Under the pieces are notes generated by a model, which was not told the DNA's origin, ran no database searches, and worked only from the letters and a program-made list of their open reading frames with translations. 64,000 nt of DNA from Listeria monocytogenes ATCC 19117 (GTDB taxonomy: Bacteria > Bacillota > Bacilli > Lactobacillales > Listeriaceae), in contig NC_018584.1 of NCBI RefSeq assembly GCF_000307025.1, forward strand, positions 682,001 to 746,000. Direction: 5' to 3'. The translations under genes were made by a program, and so were the position numbers. Shown here piece by piece: positions 17,086 through 24,370 of this stretch (position 1 is the stretch's first letter; every line of letters begins with the position of its first letter).

Positions 17086-17626
17086 ATGTTGATATCCAAT
17101 GTTTCGAGGATGTTTGAATGTTTTTGACTATAAAATCAATTTCAACAGATTTTATTTTAGCATAAAATTAGGAAAAAGAGAAGCAGTGGAATCTTTCTTT
17201 TCTTGCGTGACATGAGTATAAAAATTAGAGTATGAGATTATTATTACAAGCATATTTATTAAGAATCAATAATTTTTAGGTTTAATGAATAATTATACTG
17301 TTTTATTCACTTGGATTTTATGGAATATGATAAAAAATTAAATAAATAAGGATTTTTACATAAAAAACAACTTATGCATCAGTTAAATATGTATTTTTTA
17401 TGACACTTAGGTAGCAGGCTGCATAAATAATGAATAACAAGCTAAAGTGTGGCTTTTTTTGCAAAAAAAATCACAAAGTTACACAATATGTGTAAGAATA
17501 AGTATCAATAACCCTCACTTTTGGTCGTTCACGACAAGAATCGGGCATTTCATTACATTTTTGGTTATACATTGGCTTTTCATGATACATTACATGTGTA
17601 AGACATATAAAGGAGATGGTACATAA
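17086..17626. other. AT-rich non-coding region upstream of the secreted-protein gene
   Basis: No open frame of note is seen. The region contains a 17-bp interrupted palindrome (TTACACA-ATA-TGTGTAA, 17479-17495) and a second copy of its right half (ATGTGTAAGA) at 17594-17603, within the likely promoter of the gene at 17627. It also has a perfect GTCG/CGAC inverted repeat at 17524-17535. A possible promoter uses TTGGTT at 17561-17566 with TGATAC at 17583-17588. The tRNA-Ser promoter on the minus strand must also lie here. Confidence 0.5.
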
Positions 17627-18298
17627 ATGGAAATGAAAAAACTTATTAAATGCACTGCACCAATCTTTATTGCTACGCTCATTATTTTGCCTGTTTCTCC
17701 GTCTATTTCAGCATTGGCGAATGAGACCTCAGAGATTAGCGAAGGGATTAATGCAACAGAAAAAACAATTGAAACAGAAGAGCTTGTCGTAGAAGAAATT
17801 AGTAATGATGAATATCAAGTACTGGATAAAGAGACAAATGAAACAACTTCAATTGAATTTTCAAAAAATCATATGCAATCTACTATTACAAATCCAGATG
17901 GCACTATAGACACAATGATTAAAAAGGATAACTTAATTTACCTAAATGGTGAAGTTATAGGTGAAGAGGTAAAAGAAGAATCGAGACAATTATTAAAAGC
18001 CTCTGCTTATAAATATGTTACGACGTTTAAAACAAAAATGTCACTAAAGAAAACAAGTGCATCTATTGCAGTGTCATTAGCTGGTTTGCTTGGAGGACCC
18101 GTTGGAGTATTTAGTACAGTAGCAGGTATGCTACTAACATTGAAATCTTATGCCCCGAGTAAAGAGGTTTATATAAAAATTAAACAATATTATAATAGTT
18201 ACTCAAGGGAAATAAAAAATGATTATTCTATTTATAAAAAATCTAACTATACTGGACTGCTTAAGACATTTACACATAAATATCGTCCGTACGGTTGA
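17627..18298 (+). CDS. Secreted bacteriocin-like protein (geobacillin-26-like build)
   Basis: The start is supported by AAAGGAG 11 bases upstream. Of 223 residues, about 1-35 form a signal peptide (basic MEMKKLIK, hydrophobic core, cleavage after ISALA). A very acidic region follows to about residue 125, rich in Glu and Thr and looking like a propeptide. A mature-like C-terminal part of about 95 residues begins at KASAYKYVTTFKTKMSL. It is basic, with one hydrophobic helix (ASIAVSLAGLLGGPVGVFS) and a Tyr/Lys-rich end (FTHKYRPYG). This signal-acidic pro-basic amphipathic layout matches large secreted bacteriocins such as geobacillin 26, as I recall that family. A small membrane protein gene follows 29 bases on. 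Toxin function is inference. Confidence 0.6.
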   Translation: MEMKKLIKCTAPIFIATLIILPVSPSISALANETSEISEGINATEKTIETEELVVEEISNDEYQVLDKETNETTSIEFSKNHMQSTITNPDGTIDTMIKKDNLIYLNGEVIGEEVKEESRQLLKASAYKYVTTFKTKMSLKKTSASIAVSLAGLLGGPVGVFSTVAGMLLTLKSYAPSKEVYIKIKQYYNSYSREIKNDYSIYKKSNYTGLLKTFTHKYRPYG

Positions 18299-18327
18299 AA
18301 ATTGATATAGTATTGGAGGCTTAGGTT

Positions 18328-18513
18328 ATGAAAAAAGTGAAAATGGAAAAGTGGCTCATTGGTGTATATGCCCTTGTAGTATTAATGTGTATTATTATTT
18401 ACTTTGCAACAGAAAGTATAATCTTATTGTTACTAGGGTTCATAGCTCTTCTTGGAACAGGATTCCAAACTTTAAGATACCGAAATGCAAAGAAATCAAT
18501 CAAAGCTAAATAA
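18328..18513 (+). CDS. Small two-helix membrane protein, possible immunity protein
   Basis: GGAGG precedes the ATG. The 61-residue protein has a basic N-terminus (KKVKMEKW), two hydrophobic helices (WLIGVYALVVLMCIIIYFA and IILLLLGFIALLGTGF) joined by a short loop, and a basic tail (RYRNAKKSIKAK). It ends directly at a terminator and is in the same transcription unit as the secreted protein. Small basic two-helix proteins often give immunity to a linked bacteriocin. No specific family is recognised, so immunity is a context-based guess. Confidence 0.6.
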   Translation: MKKVKMEKWLIGVYALVVLMCIIIYFATESIILLLLGFIALLGTGFQTLRYRNAKKSIKAK

Positions 18514-18520
18514 ACAAAAT

Positions 18521-18556
18521 GTAGGTTGGGATAAAATTATCCTGCCTACTTTTTAT
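18521..18556 (+). terminator. Intrinsic terminator of the two-gene islet operon
   Basis: GTAGGTTGGGATAA pairs with TTATCCTGCCTAC (one bulge), followed by TTTTTATTT. Confidence 0.85.
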
Positions 18557-18939
18557 TTATGTGTAGAATTCTTTTAATCATTCCCACTTGGTTTTGAGTG
18601 CGTTTGTTCGTAAGATGTTATTAAGAGATGACAAACATGTATAATATAATTGATTACATTATAGAACATTCTATATCTTTTAGCAGATGTACTTAAACGT
18701 AATTGGTCAATAGAAACATTATACTTAAAGAACAATCATCATATGCAATACAAGTATGTAGTTCCTGTTAATTTAGATCACGAAAGAAACATAGGTTAAT
18801 TAAAGTGATTTGACGAACGATTAATTGATATTAATATAGAAGATATTGTTGTTTGTAAGGTTGTGACATGAGAGTATATAGCTTTAACGATTCAAAGGCT
18901 TGTAAAAATTTATAGAAACCGACAAAAGAACAACTTTTC
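18557..18939 (+). other. Non-coding or decayed sequence between terminator and att-like repeat
   Basis: No intact gene. In one frame between about 18660 and 18870, two protein-like stretches (one reading HMQYKYVVPVNLDHERNIG, another FDERLIDINIEDIVVCKVVT) are separated by in-frame stops. This could be a decayed gene, or chance in AT-rich DNA. I do not recognise a family. Confidence 0.3.
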
Positions 18940-18967
18940 GTCCCCTTCAGCCGGACTTGGGTATTTC
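18940..18967. repeat. att-like direct repeat, distal copy of tRNA-Ser 5' half
   Basis: These 28 bases are identical to 17055-17082. The next three bases match at two of three positions; the one change is in the acceptor strand and would break the stem, as expected for a copy no longer under selection as tRNA. Confidence 0.85.
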
Positions 18968-19053
18968 CCCACTATGACATAGAATGCTGACAAGAAGTAT
19001 TGTATAATTGTAATAACGAAAATATCAGCGTTTTTATAAAAGGAGCGGTCTGG

Positions 19054-19587
19054 ATGGAAAGAAAATTGATTCAGGAAATTAATTTACTAGAAAATAAAAA
19101 ATTGGTTATGAATTTGAATATTGTTGCGATTGCTATTGTACTCATATTAACTGTTTTAGGAATTGTTTTTTCAGGTGGTTTTGCAATTACGAATGGTTTT
19201 ATGGGGATTATTTGGATGTTTGGTGGTTATGCAGTAGCAATTGTTATTCACGAAGCCGTACACGGGATTTTCTTTAAAGCATTTCGTCCAGAAGCAAAAG
19301 TGAAATTTGGTTTTAAAAATGGGATGGCTTATGCTGGAAGCCCCGGAGCATTTTATACGAAAGCACAATTCTTTATTATTTCGATTGCGCCATTTATCGT
19401 TCTTACGGGTTTGTTCATTTTTCTGCGATTTCTTGGGGTGAATGAAGCGGTTCTTTATTTGATTTTTGCATTACATACATCTGGTTGTGTCGGGGATTTT
19501 TACTATTGCATTCTTTTGATTAATCAACCGGCTGGAATCGTTGTAGAGGACACGGATAAGGGAATTAGTTTTTATTCAGAAGGTTAA
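19054..19587 (+). CDS. DUF3267-type putative zinc metalloprotease membrane protein
   Basis: ATG 19054 has AAGGAG 9 bases upstream; a TTG-initiated extension to 19000 has none. The 177-residue protein has four membrane segments. The second or third holds the zinc-binding HExxH-type motif (VIHEAVHGIFF). After it comes a conserved GMAYAGSPGAFYTKAQFFIISIAPF, in which a third ligand is usual for this fold. This matches the DUF3267 family of small site-2-protease-like proteins; substrates are unknown. The gene begins about 85 bases from the distal att-like repeat, so it is the first gene of the chromosomal backbone on that side. Confidence 0.8.
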   Translation: MERKLIQEINLLENKKLVMNLNIVAIAIVLILTVLGIVFSGGFAITNGFMGIIWMFGGYAVAIVIHEAVHGIFFKAFRPEAKVKFGFKNGMAYAGSPGAFYTKAQFFIISIAPFIVLTGLFIFLRFLGVNEAVLYLIFALHTSGCVGDFYYCILLINQPAGIVVEDTDKGISFYSEG

Positions 19588-19650
19588 GCTTGGTAACGAT
19601 TACAACAAAGTGTTAGAATAAGGATATACTTTTAGAAAGAGGTGCTTAGT

Positions 19651-20568
19651 TTGAAACGAATAACAATTGGAAATAGCGCTTTAACAGCTTCAGAAATTTC
19701 GCTAGGATGTATGAGAATGGCGGATCTTAGTAAAGAGGATGCCAACAAAGTGATTAATACAGCACTTGAAAATGGCATTGATTTTTTTGACCACGCGGAT
19801 ATTTATGGCGGCGGTAAATCAGAGGAAGTTTTTGCTGATGCAATTGATATGAATGCAACTATTCGTGAAAAAATGATTCTTCAATCAAAATGCGGAATTC
19901 GTCAAGGATTCTTTGATTTTTCAAAAGAGCACATTATTGCTTCTGTGGAAGGTAGCTTAAAACGCCTGAAAACAGACTATTTAGATACACTTTTACTTCA
20001 CCGTCCGGATACACTTTTCGAACCAGAAGAAGTAGCGGCAGCTTTCACAGAATTAGAGAAAAGTGGAAAAGTGCGTCATTTCGGCGTAAGTAATCAAAAT
20101 CCAGGTCAAATTGAACTACTGAAAAAATATGTAGACCAAGAATTAATCGCCAACCAACTGCAATTTAGCATTATGCATACGGGTATGATTGATACTGGTT
20201 TTAATGTGAATATGACGATTGATCCTTCACTTGATCGTGACGGCGGTATTTTGGAATATAGTCGCTTAAACAACATGACAATCCAAGCATGGTCCCCGTT
20301 CCAATATGGTTTCTTTGAAGGAGTTTTCTTGGATAACGATAAATTCCCTGAATTGAACAAAGTAATCGACAAAATTGCTGCTGACAAAGGTGTAACTAAC
20401 TCAGCTATAGCGGTTGCGTGGATTCAGCGCCACCCAGCGAGCTTCCAAACAGTGGTTGGTACAATGAATCCGGGAAGAATTGCTGATATTGCAAAAGCTT
20501 CTGACGTAACACTTAGTCGCGAAGAATGGTATGAAATTTACCGTGCGGCTGGCAACCAATTACCTTAA
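19651..20568 (+). CDS. Aldo/keto reductase (YdhF-like)
   Basis: The TTG start at 19651 is placed by GAGG 8 bases upstream; a GTG at 19642 overlaps that site. The 305-residue protein is an NADPH-dependent AKR barrel. The tetrad is visible: Asp and Tyr in FFDHADIYGGGKSEE, Lys in ILQSKCGI, and His in LLLHRPD. The NADPH-binding end has VVGTMNPGRIADIAKA. The physiological substrate is unknown; detoxification of carbonyls is typical. It lies between two monocistronic genes and has its own terminator. Confidence 0.92.
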   Translation: MKRITIGNSALTASEISLGCMRMADLSKEDANKVINTALENGIDFFDHADIYGGGKSEEVFADAIDMNATIREKMILQSKCGIRQGFFDFSKEHIIASVEGSLKRLKTDYLDTLLLHRPDTLFEPEEVAAAFTELEKSGKVRHFGVSNQNPGQIELLKKYVDQELIANQLQFSIMHTGMIDTGFNVNMTIDPSLDRDGGILEYSRLNNMTIQAWSPFQYGFFEGVFLDNDKFPELNKVIDKIAADKGVTNSAIAVAWIQRHPASFQTVVGTMNPGRIADIAKASDVTLSREEWYEIYRAAGNQLP

Positions 20569-20577
20569 TGAGATCAG

Positions 20578-20609
20578 ACACTTGGGCATTATGCTCAAGT
20601 GTTTTTTTA
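20578..20609 (+). terminator. Intrinsic terminator
   Basis: ACACTTGGGCAT pairs with ATGCTCAAGTGT (one mismatch), followed by a run of seven T. Confidence 0.88.
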
Positions 20610-20620
20610 TGTATTGGAGT

Positions 20621-20639
20621 GATAGTGAAATTCATTCTC
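20621..20639. promoter_or_regulatory. Fur-box-like site 1 upstream of frvA
   Basis: The 19-mer matches the classic Fur consensus GATAATGATAATCATTATC at 15 of 19 positions. It lies about 28 bases upstream of the -35 element, a position suited to activation instead of simple blocking. Confidence 0.5.
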
Positions 20640-20666
20640 AATTAGAATATAATTTTATCAATTAGT

Positions 20667-20695
20667 TTGATATGTCATTAGGAAAGTGCTATAAT
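20667..20695 (+). promoter_or_regulatory. SigA promoter of frvA leader transcript
   Basis: TTGATA (20667-20672), 17-base spacer, perfect TATAAT (20690-20695). The predicted start near 20702 leaves a leader of about 130 bases before the frvA start codon. Confidence 0.8.
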
Positions 20696-20731
20696 AACAA
20701 GTGAGTTAAGGACGCATATTTTTATATTTAT

Positions 20732-20746
20732 TTATAATAATTATTG
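20732..20746. promoter_or_regulatory. PerR-box-like site in frvA leader
   Basis: TTATAATAATTATTG matches the PerR consensus TTATAATNATTATAA at 13 of 15 positions. It lies about 30 bases downstream of the predicted start, a roadblock position for a repressor. Confidence 0.55.
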
Positions 20747-20749
20747 TTT

Positions 20750-20792
20750 AATCTGTTTTTCGCGGTTGCGAAAGCAGATTTTTGTGTTTTTT
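20750..20792 (+). terminator. Terminator-like hairpin inside the frvA leader
   Basis: AATCTG..TTTCGC (20750-20763) pairs with GCGAAA..CAGATT (20768-20780) around a GGTT loop, then a T-rich tract to 20792. It lies between the promoter at 20667 and frvA, so it either attenuates frvA or ends a short leader RNA of about 90 bases. Confidence 0.7.
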
Positions 20793-20794
20793 AG

Positions 20795-20813
20795 GGTAAT
20801 GGGAATCATTATC
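20795..20813. promoter_or_regulatory. Fur-box-like site 2 just before the frvA ribosome site
   Basis: The 19-mer matches the Fur consensus GATAATGATAATCATTATC at 16 of 19 positions. It lies between the leader hairpin and the ribosome-binding site at about 20819. Confidence 0.75.
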
Positions 20814-20833
20814 ATTTGGAGAGGATGAGCATA

Positions 20834-22714
20834 ATGAAGGAATGGATGAAGCAGAATTGGCAATTTATTACGACGGGTATTAGCGGGATTTTGATTGTGA
20901 TAGGTTGTTTGGTCGGCAGTGATGTTGGCGACTTTTGGACAGCGGTTATTTTCCTAAGTGCCTTTGTTATCGGTGGTTTTGAGCAAGCTAAAGAAGGCAT
21001 TCAAGCGACTATCAAAACGAAAAAGTTGAATGTGGAGCTCTTAATGATTTTAGCGGCTACCGGTGCATCTATTATTGGTTATTGGTTTGAAGGGGCCATA
21101 CTTATTTTTATTTTCTCGGTTAGTGGCGCTTTAGAAACGTATACGACCAATAAAAGTAAGCGCGAAATCACGAAATTAATGGCATTTCAACCAGAACGCG
21201 CCTTTCGTTTGCTTCCTAATGGAGATTTAGAGGAAGTGGCTGCAAAGGAGTTACAACTGGATGATATGGTATTCGTTCGGCCAGGAGAAAGTGTTCCAAT
21301 CGATGGAGTCATTGTTCGAGGGTCAACCACGTTAAATGAAGCAGCCATTAATGGGGAATCAGTGCCAGCGACGAAAACAGTTGGTGCGGATGTGTTTGGC
21401 GGGACGGTCAATGTAAGCAGCGCCATCACGGTCAAAGTAACGCAAACATTTGATAATACGATTTTTAGTAAGATTATTCGTTTAGTAGAATCGGCTCAAA
21501 GTGAACCTTCGAAAACCGCTCGCTTTATTGAACGATTTGAGGATGCGTATGTAAAAGCAGTTCTATTATTTGTGTTAGTAATGATGTTCTTGCCTCATTT
21601 TGCTTTAGGGTGGTCTTGGAATGAAACATTTTATCGTGCGATGGTTTTGCTAACGGTTGCTTCCCCTTGTGCGCTAGTGGCTTCGGTAACGCCTGCGACT
21701 TTAGCGGCAATTTCGAACGGTGCACGTCACGGGATTTTGTTTAAAGGCGGCGTACACTTGGAAAATTTGCGCGGTGTAAAAGCTGTTGCATTTGATAAAA
21801 CTGGGACGCTGACAAATGGTACACCAGAACTGACAGATCGGTTATTTGCTGAAAATGTCGATAAGCAACAAGTAATCAATGTAGTTGGAGCGATGGAGCG
21901 ACAATCTTTACATCCGTTAGCTGCGGCAATAACGCAAGACCTAGAGGCAGAAATCACCGAAAAGTTAACAGAAATTGAAGTGACGGATGTAGCTGGATGG
22001 GGAGTTCAAGCGATTTATCAAGAGGAAAATTGGCAAGTTGGGAAAGCTGGGTTTGTTGGGGAAGAAGCAGCGGCAGCATTTTCAAATGGTGCATTTGAGC
22101 GACTTGCGGGTGAAGGGAAAACGATTGTTTATGTAGCTAAAGACGGCGTGATTCAGGCTATGTTTGCCCTTAAAGATACATGCCGGCCTGAAGCCATTCG
22201 TACGATTAAGGCACTTCAAGCAAAAGGGATTAAAACCATAATGGTGACGGGAGATAACGAACAAACAGGTGCAGCGATTCAAGCCGAACTCGGAATGGAC
22301 TATGTTGTTTCCGGTTGTTTACCTGAGAAAAAAGTGGATGTGTTAAAAGAATTGTCGGTTACTTATGGCAGTGTGGCAATGGTTGGTGATGGAATTAATG
22401 ATGCTCCGGCTCTTGCACATGCGGCTGTTGGAATTGCAATGGGCGAGGGGACGGACATTGCGATGGAAACAGCGGATGTTGTTTTAATGAAAAATGATTT
22501 GGAGAAAATCCCATATGCTTACAACCTTTCTGAACGGCTTCACTGGATTACTTGGCAAAATATTTGTTTTGCGATTGCGGTGATTCTTGCTTTGATAACA
22601 GCGAATGTTTTCCAACTAATCAATTTGCCATTTGGCGTTGTGGGACATGAGGGAAGTACTATTTTAGTTATTCTAAATGGGCTTAGGCTCCTTCGATCTA
22701 ATCGAAAAAAGTGA
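20834..22714 (+). CDS. frvA: P1B4-type metal-transporting ATPase, Fe(II) efflux (FrvA/PfeT-like)
   Basis: The chosen ATG has GAGAGG 9 bases upstream. The 626-residue protein has the P-type ATPase order: NGESVPATK in the actuator domain, a transmembrane SPC motif (Ser277-Pro-Cys279), the phosphorylation site DKTGTLTNG (Asp321), MVTGDN, and GDGINDAPALA. The last helices carry GHEGSTILVILNGLRLL. SPC plus HEG(S/G)T mark the P1B4 group, and no N-terminal metal-binding CxxC domain is present. In Listeria this locus encodes FrvA, a Fur/PerR-linked iron exporter needed for heme/iron tolerance and virulence. The flanking Fur- and PerR-like sites agree. It sits alone, with its own promoter and terminator. 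Confidence 0.92.
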   Translation: MKEWMKQNWQFITTGISGILIVIGCLVGSDVGDFWTAVIFLSAFVIGGFEQAKEGIQATIKTKKLNVELLMILAATGASIIGYWFEGAILIFIFSVSGALETYTTNKSKREITKLMAFQPERAFRLLPNGDLEEVAAKELQLDDMVFVRPGESVPIDGVIVRGSTTLNEAAINGESVPATKTVGADVFGGTVNVSSAITVKVTQTFDNTIFSKIIRLVESAQSEPSKTARFIERFEDAYVKAVLLFVLVMMFLPHFALGWSWNETFYRAMVLLTVASPCALVASVTPATLAAISNGARHGILFKGGVHLENLRGVKAVAFDKTGTLTNGTPELTDRLFAENVDKQQVINVVGAMERQSLHPLAAAITQDLEAEITEKLTEIEVTDVAGWGVQAIYQEENWQVGKAGFVGEEAAAAFSNGAFERLAGEGKTIVYVAKDGVIQAMFALKDTCRPEAIRTIKALQAKGIKTIMVTGDNEQTGAAIQAELGMDYVVSGCLPEKKVDVLKELSVTYGSVAMVGDGINDAPALAHAAVGIAMGEGTDIAMETADVVLMKNDLEKIPYAYNLSERLHWITWQNICFAIAVILALITANVFQLINLPFGVVGHEGSTILVILNGLRLLRSNRKK

Positions 22715-22721
22715 TAAATTT

Positions 22722-22768
22722 GACTGCTTGTCTATTCCTAGTCTAAGATGGATGAGCAGTTTCTTTTT
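22722..22768 (+). terminator. Intrinsic terminator after frvA
   Basis: ACTGCTTGTC pairs with GATGAGCAGT (two G-T wobbles), then TTTCTTTTT. Confidence 0.7.
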
Positions 22769-22809
22769 GCGAAAAAAGGGGTATTACATGATAGATTGGA
22801 GATGAGTGC

Positions 22810-23538
22810 ATGAAAAAGATCAATTGGACACAATGGATAGCATTATTTGTTTTTGCGTCAATGGGGATTTCTGTTGTTTTTACTATTTACGAAATTTTTA
22901 CAGCACCGATCAAGCAGCCAGCAACTGGGCCGCATGTGACGTTACGAGGGGACTATATATTTTTACTATTTGAAATTATATTAGGAATTTTTATTTTGTT
23001 GCTACCTTCGATTATTGCACGACGCTTCAAATTTGAAATACCTGGTCTTGTGTATATTTTGTTTATTGTATTTCTATACGGATCCATTTATCTTGGTACA
23101 GTTCAAAAATTCTATTCAACCGTGCCACATTGGGATAAAATTTTACATACTTTTAGTGGGGCGATGCTTGGAGCAATTGGCTTTTCGTTCGTTAGTTTGC
23201 TAAATGCTAATAACAAAGTTGTCATGAAACTTAAACCGGGTTTTATCGCTGTATTCGCGTTTTGTTTCGCGGTGACAATGGGGGCTTTCTGGGAAGTGTA
23301 TGAGTATACTTTTGATGGAATTATGAACTTAAATATGCAACGTTATAATCTATCTAATGGAACACCGCTCACTGGCCGCGCTGCACTGGAAGATACGATG
23401 ACAGATATTATTGTCGATATTATTGGCGCACTATTTATCGTCATCGTCGGCTATTTTGCACTGAAAAAAGGGCGACCATGGATGGAACGCTTTGAATTCA
23501 AGCGGAAAAATTGGAAGAAAGAACCGAAGAAAAAATAG
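22810..23538 (+). CDS. Polytopic membrane protein, DUF2238/YjdF-like
   Basis: The 242-residue protein has six to seven membrane segments and a strongly basic C-terminus (RFEFKRKNWKKEPKKK). Conserved-looking residues cluster in HWDKILHTFSGAMLGAIGF and GAFWEVYEYTFDGIMNLNMQR, and in LEDTMTDIIVDIIGAL. This His/Asp/Glu pattern inside membrane helices is typical of the DUF2238 (YjdF) family, whose role is unknown; metal binding is conceivable. It begins 95 bases after frvA but a terminator separates them. Confidence 0.75.
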   Translation: MKKINWTQWIALFVFASMGISVVFTIYEIFTAPIKQPATGPHVTLRGDYIFLLFEIILGIFILLLPSIIARRFKFEIPGLVYILFIVFLYGSIYLGTVQKFYSTVPHWDKILHTFSGAMLGAIGFSFVSLLNANNKVVMKLKPGFIAVFAFCFAVTMGAFWEVYEYTFDGIMNLNMQRYNLSNGTPLTGRAALEDTMTDIIVDIIGALFIVIVGYFALKKGRPWMERFEFKRKNWKKEPKKK

Positions 23539-23542
23539 CGGT

Positions 23543-23574
23543 AAAAAACACCTCGGCACGTGGAGGTGTTTTTT
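23543..23574 (+). terminator. Intrinsic terminator
   Basis: AACACCTC pairs with GAGGTGTT across an 8-base loop, followed by TTTTT. Confidence 0.85.
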
Positions 23575-23614
23575 GTTGTACAAAATCGCCAACAACTTTG
23601 GGTCTCAGAAACAA

Positions 23615-23643
23615 TTGACTGGCTCGTGGAACTTTTCTACACT
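23615..23643 (+). promoter_or_regulatory. SigA promoter of the FSA-type aldolase gene
   Basis: TTGACT (23615-23620), a 17-base spacer, TACACT (23638-23643). Confidence 0.7.
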
Positions 23644-23677
23644 TAAAATGAGAAGAAAACTTTGAAGGAGTGAGGAA

Positions 23678-24328
23678 ATGTTTTTAGATACGGGGAATTT
23701 AGAGGAAATAAAGAAAGCGCTTCAATTTCCGTTTTTTGAAGGTGTAACCACTAATCCGACTATTTTATTAAAGGAGAATAAGCCGAGAAACACGCATATA
23801 GCGAATATTCCAGCCAAAGTTGTGTTTGTGCAAGCGGCTGGGTTAACGGAAGAGGAAATCTGGGAAGATGTCCTTCGAATTCAAGCAATTGAGCCGGCAG
23901 AAGGTACGGTAATCGGCTTGAAAATCCCAGCCCACGAAGCCGGGATAAAAGTAATCGCAAAAGTTCGCGCTAATTTTCCAAATGAAATTATTTTAGCAAC
24001 AGCAATTTTCTCATCGGAACAAGGTTATATTGCAGCGCTCTCTGGGGCAGATTATTTAGCGCCATATTATAATCGCATGGAAGTAAGCGGACTAGACGCA
24101 GCGAAAACAATAGAAGAACTACGATACGTGTTAGATTTACAAGGACTTGAAGATGTGAAAATTATGGGAGCAAGCTTTAAAAATAGTCGTCAAATTATGC
24201 AAGCACTAGCTAGTGGAGCTGATACGGTTACCATCGGCTATGATTTGTTTTTACAAATGATGAACAAACCTCTAGCGCTTGAAAGTATTGAAAAATTTAA
24301 TGAACATCAAGCCGCTTTACCAAAATAA
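23678..24328 (+). CDS. Transaldolase-like fructose-6-phosphate aldolase (FSA/TalC type)
   Basis: The 216-residue length marks the short FSA/TalC subfamily. FLDTGNLEEIKK and EGVTTNPTILLKE form the first strand and loop. The Schiff-base Lys82 is in VIGLKIPAHEAG. ILATAIFSSEQGYIAALSGADYLAPYYNRM and KIMGASFKNSRQIMQ carry the other conserved residues. The family either cleaves fructose-6-phosphate or acts as a transaldolase; which one applies here cannot be told from sequence. It has its own promoter and shares a bidirectional terminator with the LtaP gene. Confidence 0.9.
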   Translation: MFLDTGNLEEIKKALQFPFFEGVTTNPTILLKENKPRNTHIANIPAKVVFVQAAGLTEEEIWEDVLRIQAIEPAEGTVIGLKIPAHEAGIKVIAKVRANFPNEIILATAIFSSEQGYIAALSGADYLAPYYNRMEVSGLDAAKTIEELRYVLDLQGLEDVKIMGASFKNSRQIMQALASGADTVTIGYDLFLQMMNKPLALESIEKFNEHQAALPK

Positions 24329-24330
24329 GC

Positions 24331-24368
24331 GAAAAAAGAAGTATCCAGATTTGCTGGATACTTCTTTT
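24331..24368. terminator. Bidirectional intrinsic terminator
   Basis: AAGAAGTATCCAG pairs perfectly with CTGGATACTTCTT around a 5-base loop, flanked by A-run and T-run. It ends both the + aldolase gene and the - LTA enzyme gene. Confidence 0.92.
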
Positions 24369-24370
24369 GT

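Larger units (their letters stand above)
17055..18967. mobile_element. Small AT-rich insert at tRNA-Ser (remnant integrated element)
   Basis: The region is bounded by a 28-bp perfect direct repeat of the tRNA-Ser 5' half (17055-17082 and 18940-18967). This is the pattern left by site-specific integration at a tRNA gene. It holds two short genes (a secreted protein and a two-helix membrane protein), long AT-rich non-coding flanks and apparently decayed sequence near 18660-18870. No integrase is present, so it would be a remnant or a passively fixed islet. Because the repeat is the 5' half, the functional tRNA now takes its 5' end and promoter from the insert. Confidence 0.6.

Noticed and set aside
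19600-19620. cre-like sequence before the aldo/keto reductase
   Set aside because: TGGTAACGATTACA has two mismatches in conserved positions; too weak to list.
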